Shown: one piece after another, positions 52,121 to 62,125 of the stretch | How positions within the stretch are numbered: the first letter of the stretch is position 1 | Layout: each line of letters opens with the position of its first letter | From: an uncultured archaeon | GTDB lineage: Archaea; Thermoproteota; EX4484-205; JAAOZP01 | Direction: 5' to 3' | DNA: 64,000 nt | NCBI GenBank assembly: GCA_938045545.1 | Contig: CALIBN010000012.1 | Span: 1 to 64,000 of the forward strand | Made by a program: the position numbers and the translations under genes | Notes under the pieces: model-generated | The model's database searches: none | What the model saw: only the letters and a program-made list of their open reading frames with translations | Told to the model about the DNA's origin: nothing

Positions 52121-53509
52121 CTAGTAAAATTGCAACTTTCGAATATACTTCCCAACATCAAACTTTCTTTTCAAGCCGTTTTCACTCATATATCTGACCT
52201 TTCCGTAAACCGGTCTTTCTTTCCAAGGACGGTCATGTTTGCCGAAGCACCATGCTACTCCGGCGAAACTATTCGGATCCCTGCCGTCAAGCTCATACTT
52301 ATTGTTAAGGTATAGCGCTAACCGGAAGGCCTCCACAGGGCTTTCAACCCATTCAATGAGCTTCTTAGCCCAATACATCCGCATATAGCCGTGCATTTTT
52401 CCAGTTTTGGCCATTTCCTGTTGAGCCGCGTTCCAGACTGGGTCATGGGTTTCTCCGTTCTCAAGCTCCTCCAAACCATACTTGAAGGGCCGCCGGTCCT
52501 TACGATGCGCCATAAGAGTGTTTTTCGCCCATCCGGGTAGACAGTCGAAAGAATCGTATTTCTCGTTGTAGAAAACGAAGTTCATGCTCAACTCTCTTCT
52601 CACAATGAGTTCCTCCAGATAGGCTTCTCTGCCTGGGCTTTCTGTTTTCAAAATCTCTAAAGCTATGTATACTGGAGAAATCTGTCCGAAATGCAAGTAT
52701 GGACTCATATTTGAAACAAAGTCTAACGTAGGGTCGTTTCTAAGCTCGGGATAGTCATCCAGCTTACGCTTTATGAAAACCCTTAGGTGCTTCTTAGCCT
52801 CGCTCGTCCCGCCTCTGAAGCTTTCAACTCTCTTCACAGTCCTATCGACATTAAGCCCGTCGATCAAGCGTTCAGGGTTTTCAAGCTCGACGGATTCAAA
52901 CTCCAGATCCAGAGAATGAACCCTTAGGCTACTCTCTCTTAAAGGAGCCAAGTATTTTTCGAGAACCCTCGTGAGTTTAGGCCTAAGGGTTGCTGCAGAG
53001 TACTCTTCTTTAGAAGATGCTGTTTCAACAGGGACTACAACATTGGTTTCAACCTGAATAAAGGGGCAGGGTGCTTTTTCAGCTACATACTGATACCATT
53101 TCTTCTGAATCCGTAAGTATCCCCTGTCGCCCACTAGGAGCGACGCGTCTCTAGACAACTCCAGAATACCCTTCTCCGGAGACTTGCCCCAAACAACCAA
53201 CTGTATTCCACGTTCCTCAAGGGACTTCTTGGCTTCGAGAAGGCCTTCGAGCATAAACCAGTAGCTCCTTTCATTAGCCTCGGGAAAATTGCCTGTAATT
53301 CCGAAGAAAGCGACGAGAGGCCTGTTTAATTCATTAGCTTTTTCGACAGCGTATTCGAGAGCATGATTATACTCGATTCTTGGGGAGGCCTGCATCCAGT
53401 AGAGCACGTAGCTGCCATTCCTCAGACTCGCCTCATTAAGCTGCTTTATTCTTTCTTTTTGAATAGGCCCGGGTTTAAACCCGTGGCCGGTTGACATACA
53501 GGTATTCAA
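52121..53509 (-). CDS. phr: Class II CPD photolyase
   Basis: 462 residues: N-terminal Rossmann antenna domain (NGSYVLYWMQASPRIEYNHA, VGDRGYLRIQKKWYQYVAEK), then FAD domain with SNMSPYLHFGQISP, ELIVRRELSMNFVFYN, PVWNAAQQEMAKTGKMHGYM, RMYWAKKLIEW and DGRDPNSFAGVAWCFGKHDR. The class II tryptophan dyad region and C-terminus are intact. It repairs cyclobutane pyrimidine dimers with light. The presence of light-dependent repair suggests surface exposure of the habitat at times. Confidence 0.95.
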   Translation of the reverse strand: MNTCMSTGHGFKPGPIQKERIKQLNEASLRNGSYVLYWMQASPRIEYNHALEYAVEKANELNRPLVAFFGITGNFPEANERSYWFMLEGLLEAKKSLEERGIQLVVWGKSPEKGILELSRDASLLVGDRGYLRIQKKWYQYVAEKAPCPFIQVETNVVVPVETASSKEEYSAATLRPKLTRVLEKYLAPLRESSLRVHSLDLEFESVELENPERLIDGLNVDRTVKRVESFRGGTSEAKKHLRVFIKRKLDDYPELRNDPTLDFVSNMSPYLHFGQISPVYIALEILKTESPGREAYLEELIVRRELSMNFVFYNEKYDSFDCLPGWAKNTLMAHRKDRRPFKYGLEELENGETHDPVWNAAQQEMAKTGKMHGYMRMYWAKKLIEWVESPVEAFRLALYLNNKYELDGRDPNSFAGVAWCFGKHDRPWKERPVYGKVRYMSENGLKRKFDVGKYIRKLQFY

Positions 53510-53877
53510 TAGCTGGAGGAAAAATCATTAAGCTAGATAAAAAACTTCTTCTAATGACATTAGAAATTTATCGGACCTCAGGGAACTTTTTATAAGCAGC
53601 CTCATCCGGTGGCTTTTCATTTCGGAATGAAATACTCCAAGACCAGATCACCCGAGACCGTTTTCGTTATAGGCAGACGGATCAACCTGAATGGAGAACA
53701 GATTCGCTTTCGACGACAACGGTTTAGTAGAGTGGAAAACGGTACTTTATGAGGAGATTTTCTACAGGAGATGGATGGTTCCTCCGTAGGGAATCAGTAG
53801 GATAAACTTGAGCCAGCCTGAATAAGCATGTTGGAAAAACCGTTTAAACGGGTGGGAACAGCCTAATGAAAATTTTT
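53510..53877. other. Intergenic with promoter-like box and short ORF
   Basis: 368 bases. A strong TATA-like CTTTTTATAAG (about 53586-53596) points right. Downstream a 32-codon frame (ATG 53691 to TAG 53787-53789; MENRFAFDDNGLVEWKTVLY...) looks protein-like, ending IFYRRWMVPP. It may be a tiny gene or a remnant. GTTTAAAC (about 53846) is a palindrome seen in other gaps here. No larger gene. Confidence 0.35.
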
Positions 53878-55779
53878 TTACAGGCTTTCAGAGGTCTCAG
53901 CCTCCCGGGTCTCAACCGGATGCCTTAGGTCTATCAGAACCTCGTAGACCCCGTCCTCCACCCTGTACCTCATAGTGTAACCGCACTTTCTGAAGAGATG
54001 CATCATCCTAGTGTTTTCAACCAGAACCCAAGCCTTTAAACCAGTAAAGCCCCTTGCCTTAGCCAGCTCAATAAGGTATTTGAGGAGCTCTGTCCCAATC
54101 CCCTTTCCCTGCCAGTCGTCCCTGACTACGAGGGCTACTTCAGCCAGCTCGGTACCGGGTATTCCGGAGTAGCTGCCAATGCCAACCATGCTTTCAAAAC
54201 CTTCTTCGCTCACCACGGCCACTAGAACCATCTCGTTCTGATAGTCAACTATCACGTACGGCCAAACCCTGTCCCAAGGTAGAGACTTCAACGGTCCCAA
54301 GTATCTTTTCATCACGCTATCTTTAGAGAGCGCGTAGAACAAGTGTTGCTTCATGGTTGCGTCTGAAGGCTTTATCGGCCTTATGAGCAGCCTAGTGCCG
54401 TCCTCTAGGGTAACGTATCGCTTCAACTCCTCAGGATACTCCACCTCTGGGAAGGGCAATACTTCCTCCGGCACATACTTGTGAGACTTAGCCCATTCGA
54501 GAAGCTGGTTTCTAAACTTCGGGTGGGCAACGCCTATGAGAGCCAGCGCCCTCTCCTTTATCGTCTTCCCGGTGAGGCGTGCAACACCATACTCCGTCAC
54601 AACATAGTCAACGTCACCTCTGGTTAGCACTACGCCGGCGCCCTCACTGAGCACCGACTTTATCCTTGAGACTGCACCCTCTTTAGCCGTGGAGGGTATG
54701 ACGGTTATGGCCCTGCCTCCTTCGGAGAGCCTCGCACCCCTTACGAAGTCCGCTTGGCCCCCTAAGCCACTGTAGAAAACATATCCAAGCGAGTCTGCGC
54801 AAACCTGCCCCGTAAGATCGACTTCCAGAGCCTGGTTTATCGCAACCATCTTCCTGTTTTGGGCGATTACAAGCGGGTTGTTAACGTAGTTAGACTCGTA
54901 GAACTCCACCATCGGGTTATTGTCTATGAAGTCGTAAAGGCGCCTAGTACCCATTGCGAATGAAGCAATTATCTTCCCCCTGTGAAGGGTCTTCTTAGCG
55001 CATGTTATGACTCCTGCTTCAACAAGGTCAACGACGCTCTCAGTAAGGAGCTCAGTATGGATCCCGAGGTCCTTCTTATCCTCAAGGGAGCTTAGCACCG
55101 CGTCAGGTATGCTTCCTATCCCTATCTGGAGAGTCGACTCGTCCTCAACCAGCTCGGAAACGTATCTCGCTATCCTGTCTGAAACAACATCCCTAGGTGG
55201 CTGCGGTGCCTCGAGAATCGGCTCATCATGCTCAACAATCACGTCTATATCGTTAACATGAATGAAGCTGTCCCCTAGGACGCGCGGCATGAAACGGTTT
55301 ACTTGAGCTATCACGAGCCTAGCCTTCTCCGCAGCAGTCTTAGTTATCTCAACCGAGACACCTAGGCTGCAGAAACCATGCTCATCCGGCGGCGTCACCT
55401 GTATCAGCGCTACGTCTATCGGCACCATTCCCCTTGATATCAGCTTCGGCAGGTCGGAGAGGAAAACAGGAGTGTAGTCCGCCCTTCCCTCGGCAACCGC
55501 CTCCCTGGTGTTCACGCCTACGAAGAAAGCGTTTAGGCGGAACCTGTCCGAGTAGATCGGCTTTGCGTATGGCGCGACGCCAAGCGTGTGAACATGGAGA
55601 ATCTCGTTGTCAGCCAGGTGCTTAGCCTTCTCGACAAGCCCGTGCACAAGGTACTGAGGCTCCCCGCAGGCTGAGCCTATGAAAATATGATCCCCCGTCT
55701 TAATGTAGCTTAAAGCCTCCTCGAGACCAGCCTTCTTCTCATCGTAAGGCCTTTCTCGCAAACTATCTTTCCTAGGCAT
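53878..55779 (-). CDS. Acetyl-CoA hydrolase/transferase fused to a GNAT acetyltransferase
   Basis: ATG 55779 fits the minus-strand TATA at 55803-55812 (leaderless), giving 633 residues; the open frame to 55968 overlaps the divergent gene. Residues about 1-430 are a class I CoA-transferase/hydrolase: GDHIFIGSACGEPQYLV, TPPDEHGFCSLG, LQIGIGSIPDAVLSSL, ELLTESVVDLVEAG, FYSGLGGQADFVRGA. The last 160 residues are GNAT: ELAEVALVVRDDWQGKGIGT with acetyl-CoA pyrophosphate loop, KCGYTMRY. Such fusions occur in acyl-CoA-metabolising prokaryotes. It is divergent from the acyl-CoA synthetase, suggesting opposing roles in acetyl-CoA/acetate balance or protein acylation control. Confidence 0.88.
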   Translation of the reverse strand: MPRKDSLRERPYDEKKAGLEEALSYIKTGDHIFIGSACGEPQYLVHGLVEKAKHLADNEILHVHTLGVAPYAKPIYSDRFRLNAFFVGVNTREAVAEGRADYTPVFLSDLPKLISRGMVPIDVALIQVTPPDEHGFCSLGVSVEITKTAAEKARLVIAQVNRFMPRVLGDSFIHVNDIDVIVEHDEPILEAPQPPRDVVSDRIARYVSELVEDESTLQIGIGSIPDAVLSSLEDKKDLGIHTELLTESVVDLVEAGVITCAKKTLHRGKIIASFAMGTRRLYDFIDNNPMVEFYESNYVNNPLVIAQNRKMVAINQALEVDLTGQVCADSLGYVFYSGLGGQADFVRGARLSEGGRAITVIPSTAKEGAVSRIKSVLSEGAGVVLTRGDVDYVVTEYGVARLTGKTIKERALALIGVAHPKFRNQLLEWAKSHKYVPEEVLPFPEVEYPEELKRYVTLEDGTRLLIRPIKPSDATMKQHLFYALSKDSVMKRYLGPLKSLPWDRVWPYVIVDYQNEMVLVAVVSEEGFESMVGIGSYSGIPGTELAEVALVVRDDWQGKGIGTELLKYLIELAKARGFTGLKAWVLVENTRMMHLFRKCGYTMRYRVEDGVYEVLIDLRHPVETREAETSESL

Positions 55780-55802
55780 CCGGAGCATTCTTAAGGCCGC
55801 AA

Positions 55803-55812
55803 GTTTATAAAC
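55803..55812. promoter_or_regulatory. Palindromic bidirectional TATA box
   Basis: GTTTATAAAC is a perfect 10-base palindrome between two divergent acyl-CoA genes. It lies about 26 nt before ATG 55779 on the minus strand and gives a predicted start near 55833, about 20 nt before ATG 55853 on the plus strand. Joint control of both genes is likely. Confidence 0.55.
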
Positions 55813-55852
55813 ATAGGTGGAGGGCCGTAGGGACAGTCTGAACCGATGATGC

Positions 55853-57976
55853 ATGATGAGGCTTGAGGCGTTCTTTAACCCGAAATCGGTCGCGGTGATA
55901 GGGGCCAGCAGAGAGGCTGGGAAAGTGGGCCATAGAGTATTCCGGAACATGGTTGACTCAGGCTTCAAAGGGAGGCTTTACCCGGTGAACCCGAACGCTC
56001 AGGAAATACTTGGCTACAGGTGTTACCGGAGCATTAGGGATGTTGAAGATGATGTTGACCTGGCTGTTATCGCGGTTCCCGCTAAGGTTGTTCTCAGCGT
56101 TGCTGAAGAATGTGGTAGAAAAGGCGTCAAGGGGTTGATTGTGATATCCGCGGGCTTCAGTGAAACCGGCAGGGAGGGAACTCTGCTCGAAAGAGACCTT
56201 GTCGCCAAATGCAGGGAGTACGGTATGAGGATGCAGGGGCCGAACTGCTTCGGGTTCATAAGCTCTAGAAACGGTATGAACGCCTCCTTCGCCTCAACCA
56301 TGCCGGTGCCCGGAAACGTTTCAATCGTTTCTCAAAGCGGGGCTCTTGGAAGCGCGATACTGAACTGGTCAAGATTCAACGGAATGGGCCTCGCGAACTT
56401 CATAAGCGTCGGCAACGAGGCTGACCTCACTACGGCTGACTTTCTCGAAGCGCTGATCGACGAGGAGAACACTAAGGTCGTCGGGATATATATTGAAGGC
56501 GTGAAGAACGGTGAGCGGTTCATCAACGTTGCCCGGAGGCTCTCGAGGAGGAAGCCGGTGGTCGTGTTGAAAGCCGGCACCACCGAGGTCGGTGTTAGGG
56601 CGGTATCCTCTCACACTGGGTCGCTGGCAGGGTCTGACACTGCTTTCTCCGCTGCTTTCAGGAAGGCAGGGGTCCTGAGGGCAAGCACGATGAAGGAGCT
56701 GTTCGACCTGCTTTCAGCTTTCGAGGGCCAGCCGTTGCCCAGGGGAAGCGGCGTCATGGTTGTTACGAACGGCGGCGGCCCAGGAATCCTTGCCGTAGAC
56801 GCTTGCGAGAAAATGGGTTTAAACCTGCCTCTTCTGGAGCAGGATCTTTGGGAGAAGCTTAGCAGCCTGCTTCCACCTCATGCAAGCATCAACAATCCTC
56901 TGGACGTGCTTGGAGACGCTGATGAGAAGCGCTACAGGATTGCGCTTGAAGCTGCTTTAAGCAGTAGTAACGTGCACAGTGTGATCGTCATACTGACGCC
57001 GCAGGCAATGACCCCTTCCGAAGAGGTTGCGCGCGTCGTTGTGGAGATGGGAAGAAGGTTTGAGAAGCCTGTGGCAGCGGTTTTCATGGGGTTTGACAAC
57101 GAGTCTCCGGCGATAAGGATCCTGAGAGAGGGAAAGATGCCTAACTACGATTTCCCTGAGCCCGCGGCTTTCGCGCTTAGAGGAATGTATGACTACAGCC
57201 TGATGCTCAGCCGGCCTGAGGAGCAGGCTGTAAACCTGACTGACGTTGACGACGACGCTGTGGCAAGGGTGATAGCCAGGGTTGAGGCTGAGGGCAGGAT
57301 CAACCTTTCCTCAGAGGAGGCTTTCGAAATAGCTTCCGCATATGGGATTCCTGTTCCGGAGGCAAGGATAGCCAGGAACGCTGCCGAGGCCCGTGAAATA
57401 GCTGAATCCATAGGCTGCCCAGTTGCGGTGAAAATCGTCTCCCCGGATATTCTGCACAAGACTGATTTGGGCTGCGTAATCCTGAACGTTGAAACGCCTG
57501 AAGAGGCAAGTGGGGCTTACGAGCTGGTAATGAGAAGGGCTAAGGCAGCAATGCCCCAGGCGAAAATACTTGGCGCATTAATCCAGAAAATGGCTCCTCC
57601 CGGTAGGGAAGTCATAGTTGGCTCAGTAAGAGACCCGCAGTTCGGCCCCCTGATAATGTTCGGTCTAGGGGGAATATACGTCAACTTCCTAAAGGATGTT
57701 TCATACAGGCTGGCGCCGCTCACTTTCTCAGAAGCCATGGAGATGATTTCTGAAACTAAAGCGTACACTCTGCTTAAAGGAGTTAGGGGCGAGCCTCCGT
57801 CAGACTTAGAGTCAGTCGTAAACGTGGTGGCGAGGCTTTCCCAGTTAATGTGCCGCTTCAAGAAGCTGGTAGAAATGGAAATAAACCCCCTGTTCGCCTA
57901 CGAGGAGGGGAAGGGGTGCATGGCAGTAGATATAAGAGGAACGCTTTCCAAGCCTAAAGGAGAGACTGAGACATGA
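55853..57976 (+). CDS. acd: ADP-forming acyl-CoA (acetate-CoA) synthetase, fused alpha-beta
   Basis: 707 residues. N-terminal CoA-binding domain (VAVIGASREAGKVGHRVFRN), succinyl-CoA ligase-like domain with SIVSQSGALGSAILNWSRF and the catalytic His in VSSHTGSLAGSDTAFSAAF, then the C-terminal ATP-grasp (VAVKIVSPDILHKTDLGCVI, GREVIVGSVRDPQFGPLIMF, FGLGGIYVNFLKDVSYRLAP). It converts acetyl- or acyl-CoA with ADP and phosphate into acid and ATP, the archaeal substrate-level phosphorylation route. ATG 55856 is nearly as good a start. The next gene overlaps by four bases. Confidence 0.94.
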   Translation: MMRLEAFFNPKSVAVIGASREAGKVGHRVFRNMVDSGFKGRLYPVNPNAQEILGYRCYRSIRDVEDDVDLAVIAVPAKVVLSVAEECGRKGVKGLIVISAGFSETGREGTLLERDLVAKCREYGMRMQGPNCFGFISSRNGMNASFASTMPVPGNVSIVSQSGALGSAILNWSRFNGMGLANFISVGNEADLTTADFLEALIDEENTKVVGIYIEGVKNGERFINVARRLSRRKPVVVLKAGTTEVGVRAVSSHTGSLAGSDTAFSAAFRKAGVLRASTMKELFDLLSAFEGQPLPRGSGVMVVTNGGGPGILAVDACEKMGLNLPLLEQDLWEKLSSLLPPHASINNPLDVLGDADEKRYRIALEAALSSSNVHSVIVILTPQAMTPSEEVARVVVEMGRRFEKPVAAVFMGFDNESPAIRILREGKMPNYDFPEPAAFALRGMYDYSLMLSRPEEQAVNLTDVDDDAVARVIARVEAEGRINLSSEEAFEIASAYGIPVPEARIARNAAEAREIAESIGCPVAVKIVSPDILHKTDLGCVILNVETPEEASGAYELVMRRAKAAMPQAKILGALIQKMAPPGREVIVGSVRDPQFGPLIMFGLGGIYVNFLKDVSYRLAPLTFSEAMEMISETKAYTLLKGVRGEPPSDLESVVNVVARLSQLMCRFKKLVEMEINPLFAYEEGKGCMAVDIRGTLSKPKGETET

Positions 57977-59043
57977 GGAGACAAGCAGTATACGTGGCTT
58001 CGCCGAGCAGGCTGGCGGGGAAGAGCGTGCTAATAATCTCCCTGGCGCAGCTGGCTGCGGAGAAAGGGATGCGAGTAGGTTATTTCAAGCCGATCAGCGG
58101 TTTCTGCGTGCCGAACCCCAAGGGAGAGCTTGTGGACGAGGATTCTGAAACCATGAGGGAAATCCTTGGGCTTAAGACAAGCCTAGAGGTCTGCCCTTTC
58201 AGAATATGCGGGGGAAGCTTTCTCGACTACTTCTGGGGTGAAGATCCCTCGCGGTTTAGAAATATCATTCTAGAGTCTTATGAGGAGGCCTCTGCTGAAA
58301 AGGATCTGATGCTGATCGAGGGAGCTCAAACGCTTTCAACAGGCTCCTTCCTAGGCTGTCAGGCTCCGCGGCTGGCCTCACTTTTCAACGCGGAACTCAT
58401 CCTAGTTTTAAAATACGAGAGTGATTTCGTCGTCGACGAGGCGCTTCAGGCGAGGGACTACTGCGAACGCTGGGGAGTCAAGGTGTCAGGAGTCGTTCTC
58501 AACCATGTTGAAGAAAACAGGTTCAAGTTTGCAAGGGAGGTTGTGAAACCCATGCTTGAAAAAGAAGGGTTGAGAATACTGGGGATCATGCCTGAGGACC
58601 GGGTGCTCAGCTCCCTCACCTTCAGAGAGGTTTATGAGTCCATAGGTGGAGACCTCATCGCTGGAAAAGGAGGGCTTGAGAAACCGGTTGAGACCGTTCT
58701 AATAGGGGCTATGACTCCTGAAAGCGCCATACAGTACTTCAGAAGGGTTAGGAACGAGCTTATAGTAACCGGGGGCGATAGGACCGACATAGTGCTGGCG
58801 GCGCTTGAAGCAGGAGCCTCCGGCATAATACTGACCGGGAACCTGCGCCCAAGCGTTAAAGTACTGCCCAGGGCGGATGAGCTTAAGATTCCGATGCTTG
58901 TAGTGCCTCAGGATACTTACACAACCCTGCAGATGATTCAGAAGATAGTTGGAAAAATAAGGCCTAGGGACAGGACGCGCATAGCCGCGGCTCGGAAGCT
59001 GGTTCAGGAGAATGTGGACTGGGAGAAGATCCTGAACTTTTAA
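57973..59043 (+). CDS. BioD-like/DRTGG-domain protein (phosphotransacetylase N-terminal-like)
   Basis: 356 residues. An N-terminal P-loop domain of the dethiobiotin synthetase-like AAA_26 kind (YVASPSRLAGKSVLIISLAQ, with GYFKPISG and LMLIEGAQ), then a DRTGG domain in residues about 215-320 (IGAMTPESAIQYFRR, TGGDRTDIVLAALEAGASGI). This pair is the N-terminal regulatory half of long phosphotransacetylases but here occurs alone. It overlaps the synthetase gene by ATGA, so it is probably a regulator of, or partner in, acetyl-CoA metabolism; its nucleotide-sensing role is inferred. Confidence 0.85.
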   Translation: MRRQAVYVASPSRLAGKSVLIISLAQLAAEKGMRVGYFKPISGFCVPNPKGELVDEDSETMREILGLKTSLEVCPFRICGGSFLDYFWGEDPSRFRNIILESYEEASAEKDLMLIEGAQTLSTGSFLGCQAPRLASLFNAELILVLKYESDFVVDEALQARDYCERWGVKVSGVVLNHVEENRFKFAREVVKPMLEKEGLRILGIMPEDRVLSSLTFREVYESIGGDLIAGKGGLEKPVETVLIGAMTPESAIQYFRRVRNELIVTGGDRTDIVLAALEAGASGIILTGNLRPSVKVLPRADELKIPMLVVPQDTYTTLQMIQKIVGKIRPRDRTRIAAARKLVQENVDWEKILNF

Positions 59044-59225
59044 CTTCCAGTGGTATTTTTAGGAGGAACTGTTTAAACGGTTTTTAAGCGAAAGTTTTTC
59101 TCCACGGAAATGCTGTTTAAACCGCTGGCTGGGGAAGAAAGGGTTTGGATCAGACGGAACTAGGAGAAAACTCGATGCAAATCGTGGTTATCTCATTAGC
59201 TTTCCTATAACCATATTTCACAACG

Positions 59226-61970
59226 TCATTGCGCTTCTTTCTTCAACTTGCTTCTAACGAGCTTCCTCACTTCGTCAGCTATGAACACTGTGCCCGAAAC
59301 AAGAATTATGATTACCCAGTCCCATACTGTGAGTGGTTTAGTTTGAAGAGCAACTTGAAAGAAAGGCAGTATTGTCGCCAACACCTGCAGGGAGACTGAT
59401 GATACGATAGCGGCGAAAAGATACTTGTTCGTGAAAAACCCTATTTTGAAAACTGACTTGGTTCTAGAACGGCAGTTCAACGCGTTGAAAACCTGAAACA
59501 TTGACATAACTGTGAAGCCTATTGCCCGCGCCCTCGTTAAATCCCCGTTCATCCACTCAGTCTTGAAAATCCAGAGAGTCCCTATAGCCATGAACGTTGA
59601 AACGTAGAGGGTGTTAATCAGAATATCCCTGTTAATTATCTTCTCGTCAGGCTTCCTCGGAGGCTGATCCATAACATCCTCCTCTTTAGGCTCCATGGCT
59701 AGGGTCACGTCCAGCAGCCCGTCGGTTACAAGGTTAACCCAGAGGATTTGGACTGGAGTAAACAGGATGGGCGCATCAGGTAGTAGAAACAGGGCGGCGA
59801 ATATAGTGACTATTTCCCCAAGATTCGTGGAAACCAGGAATTTCACAACCTTCCTAATGTTTTCAAAAACCACCCGGCCCTCCTCCACAGCGTTAACAAT
59901 GCTGGCGAAATTATCATCAGTCAAAACCATGTCGGCGGTCTCCTTCGTAACGTCAGTACCAGTAATGCCCATTGCGACACCAACCTCCGCCGTCTTTAAG
60001 GCTGGGGCATCGTTAACCCCGTCTCCAGTCATAGCCACCACGTGTCCCCTGCGCCTCAGCGCTTGGACAATCCTATGCTTATGCAGGGGTGAAACCCTTG
60101 CGAAAACCGCGACATCCTCAACCACAGCATCCAGCTCCTCGTCACTCATCTGGTCGAGCTCCACGCCAGTCAGGACTTTCAAGCCCGGCTTCAGGATCCC
60201 TAACTCGCTCGCAATAGCCTGTGCCGTAAGCCTGTGGTCCCCAGTTATCATAACGACCTTGATGCCTGCTCTCTGGCAAAGCTGCACCGCGGTTTTCGCC
60301 TCAGGTCTTGGAGGGTCGATCATTCCAACTAGACCGATAAACACCATGCTGGGTTTAACGCGAATACTTGCCTTGAACTCTTTCAACTTTCCATCATCCA
60401 TCTCCCAGTAGGCTACTGCGAGCACCCTCAAGGCTCTGCCGGCCATGCTCCGGGCAACCTCAAGAACCTCCTCCTTTTTCTCCTCCGACAGCTTTTTCTT
60501 CTCCCCGTTCTCCAAGTATTCTGAACACATCTCTAGTATGGTTTCAGGCGCACCCTTAGCGAAAACCGTTACGCCTCCTGACGGCGCCCTGTGGAAAGTA
60601 GCCATATATCTCTCACCGGGGTCGAACGGGATCTCGTCTACACGCGGATAAAGCTCTTCCAACTCCTCCTTTCCCATACCCGCCTTGGCTGCTGCAACAA
60701 CGAGAGCACCCTCAGTCGGGTCGCCGTGGATCTCCCACCTGAACGCGCCGTCAACCTCATGCTGTATTAAACGAGCATCGTTGCAGAGTGCACCGGCTTG
60801 GAGGAGGAGCTTCAGAGGCTCGAAACCCAACGGGTCAACCGGCTTATCCTCCAGCATGAACTGTCCCTCAGGAGTGAAGCCGGACCCAGTAACCCTCACC
60901 GTCCTACTGGCTACGAAGACCTCTTGCACCGTCATCTGGTTTGTTGTAAGCGTTCCAGTCTTGTCTGTGCATATGGCTGTAACTGAGCCGAGAGTGTCAA
61001 CAGCCTGAAGCTTCCTGATTATAGCGTTGCGCTTAGCCATCCTGTTAACCCCAACGGCGAGGGTTATCGTCATCACCGCCGGCAGCCCCTCGGGAATGGC
61101 GGAAACAGCGCTCGCAAGCGCGAAGAGAAACATCTCAAAAAACTCGAAGCCTCTTAAAAGACCTATTACAACCATCAGGCTGCTCGACGCCAAGGCTAGA
61201 AAACCGAGCTTCTTAGAAAGATCAGAGGTACGCCTCTGAATCGGCGTTTCAACCCTCTCGGTCTCTCTAATCAGCCGCGCTATTTTACCGATCTCCGTCC
61301 TCATCCCGGTGGCGAACACAACAGCCTTACCCCTGCCCCTGGTTACGATCGTCCCGGCGAAAGCAATATTCCTACGCTCCGCCACGGGAAGATCCTTCTC
61401 AAGCTTCTCAACAGTCTTCACAACCGGAATAGACTCGCCTGTCAGCATGGACTCATCTATCTCAAGGTTGAAAGCCTCAAAGATCCTAGCGTCCGCAGGA
61501 ACCCTGTCACCAGCCTCAAGGAGAATCACGTCGCCGGGGACAATCTCCCTCGCTTTAACCCGCATCCCCACGCAGCCACCCTCCTCAGGACAGTCACGAA
61601 TAACATCAGCCTCCGGCGCCGCAAGCCTCTTCAAAGCCTGCAGAGCCTTCTCAGCCCTAAACTCCTGCGTGAAACCTATGGCAGTGTTGAAAGCTATAAC
61701 CACGCCTATCACAGCAGTGTCAACAATCTCCCCGATGAAGAGGGAAATCAGCATTGCCGCAACCAGCACCAGTATCAAGGGGCTCCTCAACTGGTCGATG
61801 ACAAGGGTCAGAACACTGATCTTCTCCTCCTCTTCCAGCTCGTTCGGCCCATACTCCCTGAGCCTCCTCTCAGCCTCCCGGCTGCTCAAACCCCTGGCAC
61901 TAGTCTCCAGCCTCTCAAACACTTCCCGCAGCTCAAGAGCATGAAAAGCATTCTCCTTCTCGCTCCCCAT
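59226..61970 (-). CDS. P2-type cation-transporting ATPase
   Basis: ATG 61970 follows a TTTATAAA box by about 27 nt; the open frame to 61994 covers the promoter side. About 914 residues: N-terminal cation ATPase domain (LSSREAERRLREYGPNELEE), actuator MLTGESIPV, M4 motif SAIPEGLPAVMT, phosphorylation site CTDKTGTLTTNQMTV, KGAPETIL, MITGDHRLTAQAIASELG and MTGDGVNDAPALKTAEVG, and six C-terminal helices (VNLVTDGLLDVTLAMEP). The PEGLP motif matches calcium/manganese or Na+ pumps (P2A/B-like). Ion not determined. Confidence 0.95.
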   Translation of the reverse strand: MGSEKENAFHALELREVFERLETSARGLSSREAERRLREYGPNELEEEEKISVLTLVIDQLRSPLILVLVAAMLISLFIGEIVDTAVIGVVIAFNTAIGFTQEFRAEKALQALKRLAAPEADVIRDCPEEGGCVGMRVKAREIVPGDVILLEAGDRVPADARIFEAFNLEIDESMLTGESIPVVKTVEKLEKDLPVAERRNIAFAGTIVTRGRGKAVVFATGMRTEIGKIARLIRETERVETPIQRRTSDLSKKLGFLALASSSLMVVIGLLRGFEFFEMFLFALASAVSAIPEGLPAVMTITLAVGVNRMAKRNAIIRKLQAVDTLGSVTAICTDKTGTLTTNQMTVQEVFVASRTVRVTGSGFTPEGQFMLEDKPVDPLGFEPLKLLLQAGALCNDARLIQHEVDGAFRWEIHGDPTEGALVVAAAKAGMGKEELEELYPRVDEIPFDPGERYMATFHRAPSGGVTVFAKGAPETILEMCSEYLENGEKKKLSEEKKEEVLEVARSMAGRALRVLAVAYWEMDDGKLKEFKASIRVKPSMVFIGLVGMIDPPRPEAKTAVQLCQRAGIKVVMITGDHRLTAQAIASELGILKPGLKVLTGVELDQMSDEELDAVVEDVAVFARVSPLHKHRIVQALRRRGHVVAMTGDGVNDAPALKTAEVGVAMGITGTDVTKETADMVLTDDNFASIVNAVEEGRVVFENIRKVVKFLVSTNLGEIVTIFAALFLLPDAPILFTPVQILWVNLVTDGLLDVTLAMEPKEEDVMDQPPRKPDEKIINRDILINTLYVSTFMAIGTLWIFKTEWMNGDLTRARAIGFTVMSMFQVFNALNCRSRTKSVFKIGFFTNKYLFAAIVSSVSLQVLATILPFFQVALQTKPLTVWDWVIIILVSGTVFIADEVRKLVRSKLKKEAQ

Positions 61971-62125
61971 TTTCCCCGCCAGTTCAGAAACCAAGGTTTA
62001 TAAATCTTCAACTCATATTGAATAAAAACTATCTATTACAATAAACACACTGGAGAATTGAAGAAAACAACTGAACACGCAACCTCGAAAAATTAATATA
62101 GTTCACAACAACCATACGCTCCGGC

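Noticed and set aside
56000-57900. Minus-strand ORFs under the acyl-CoA synthetase
   Set aside because: Antisense shadows of a gene whose domains are intact throughout.
18939-59113. GTTTAAAC octamers in several gaps (for example 53846, 59070) as a possible regulatory motif
   Set aside because: The same string also occurs inside coding sequence (for example near 56818) and is a natural by-product of TATA-like elements; no consistent position relative to genes.
60000-62000. Several plus-strand ORFs of 60-240 residues under the P2-type ATPase
   Set aside because: They are serine/threonine-rich shadows of the ATPase coding strand without start signals or family motifs.
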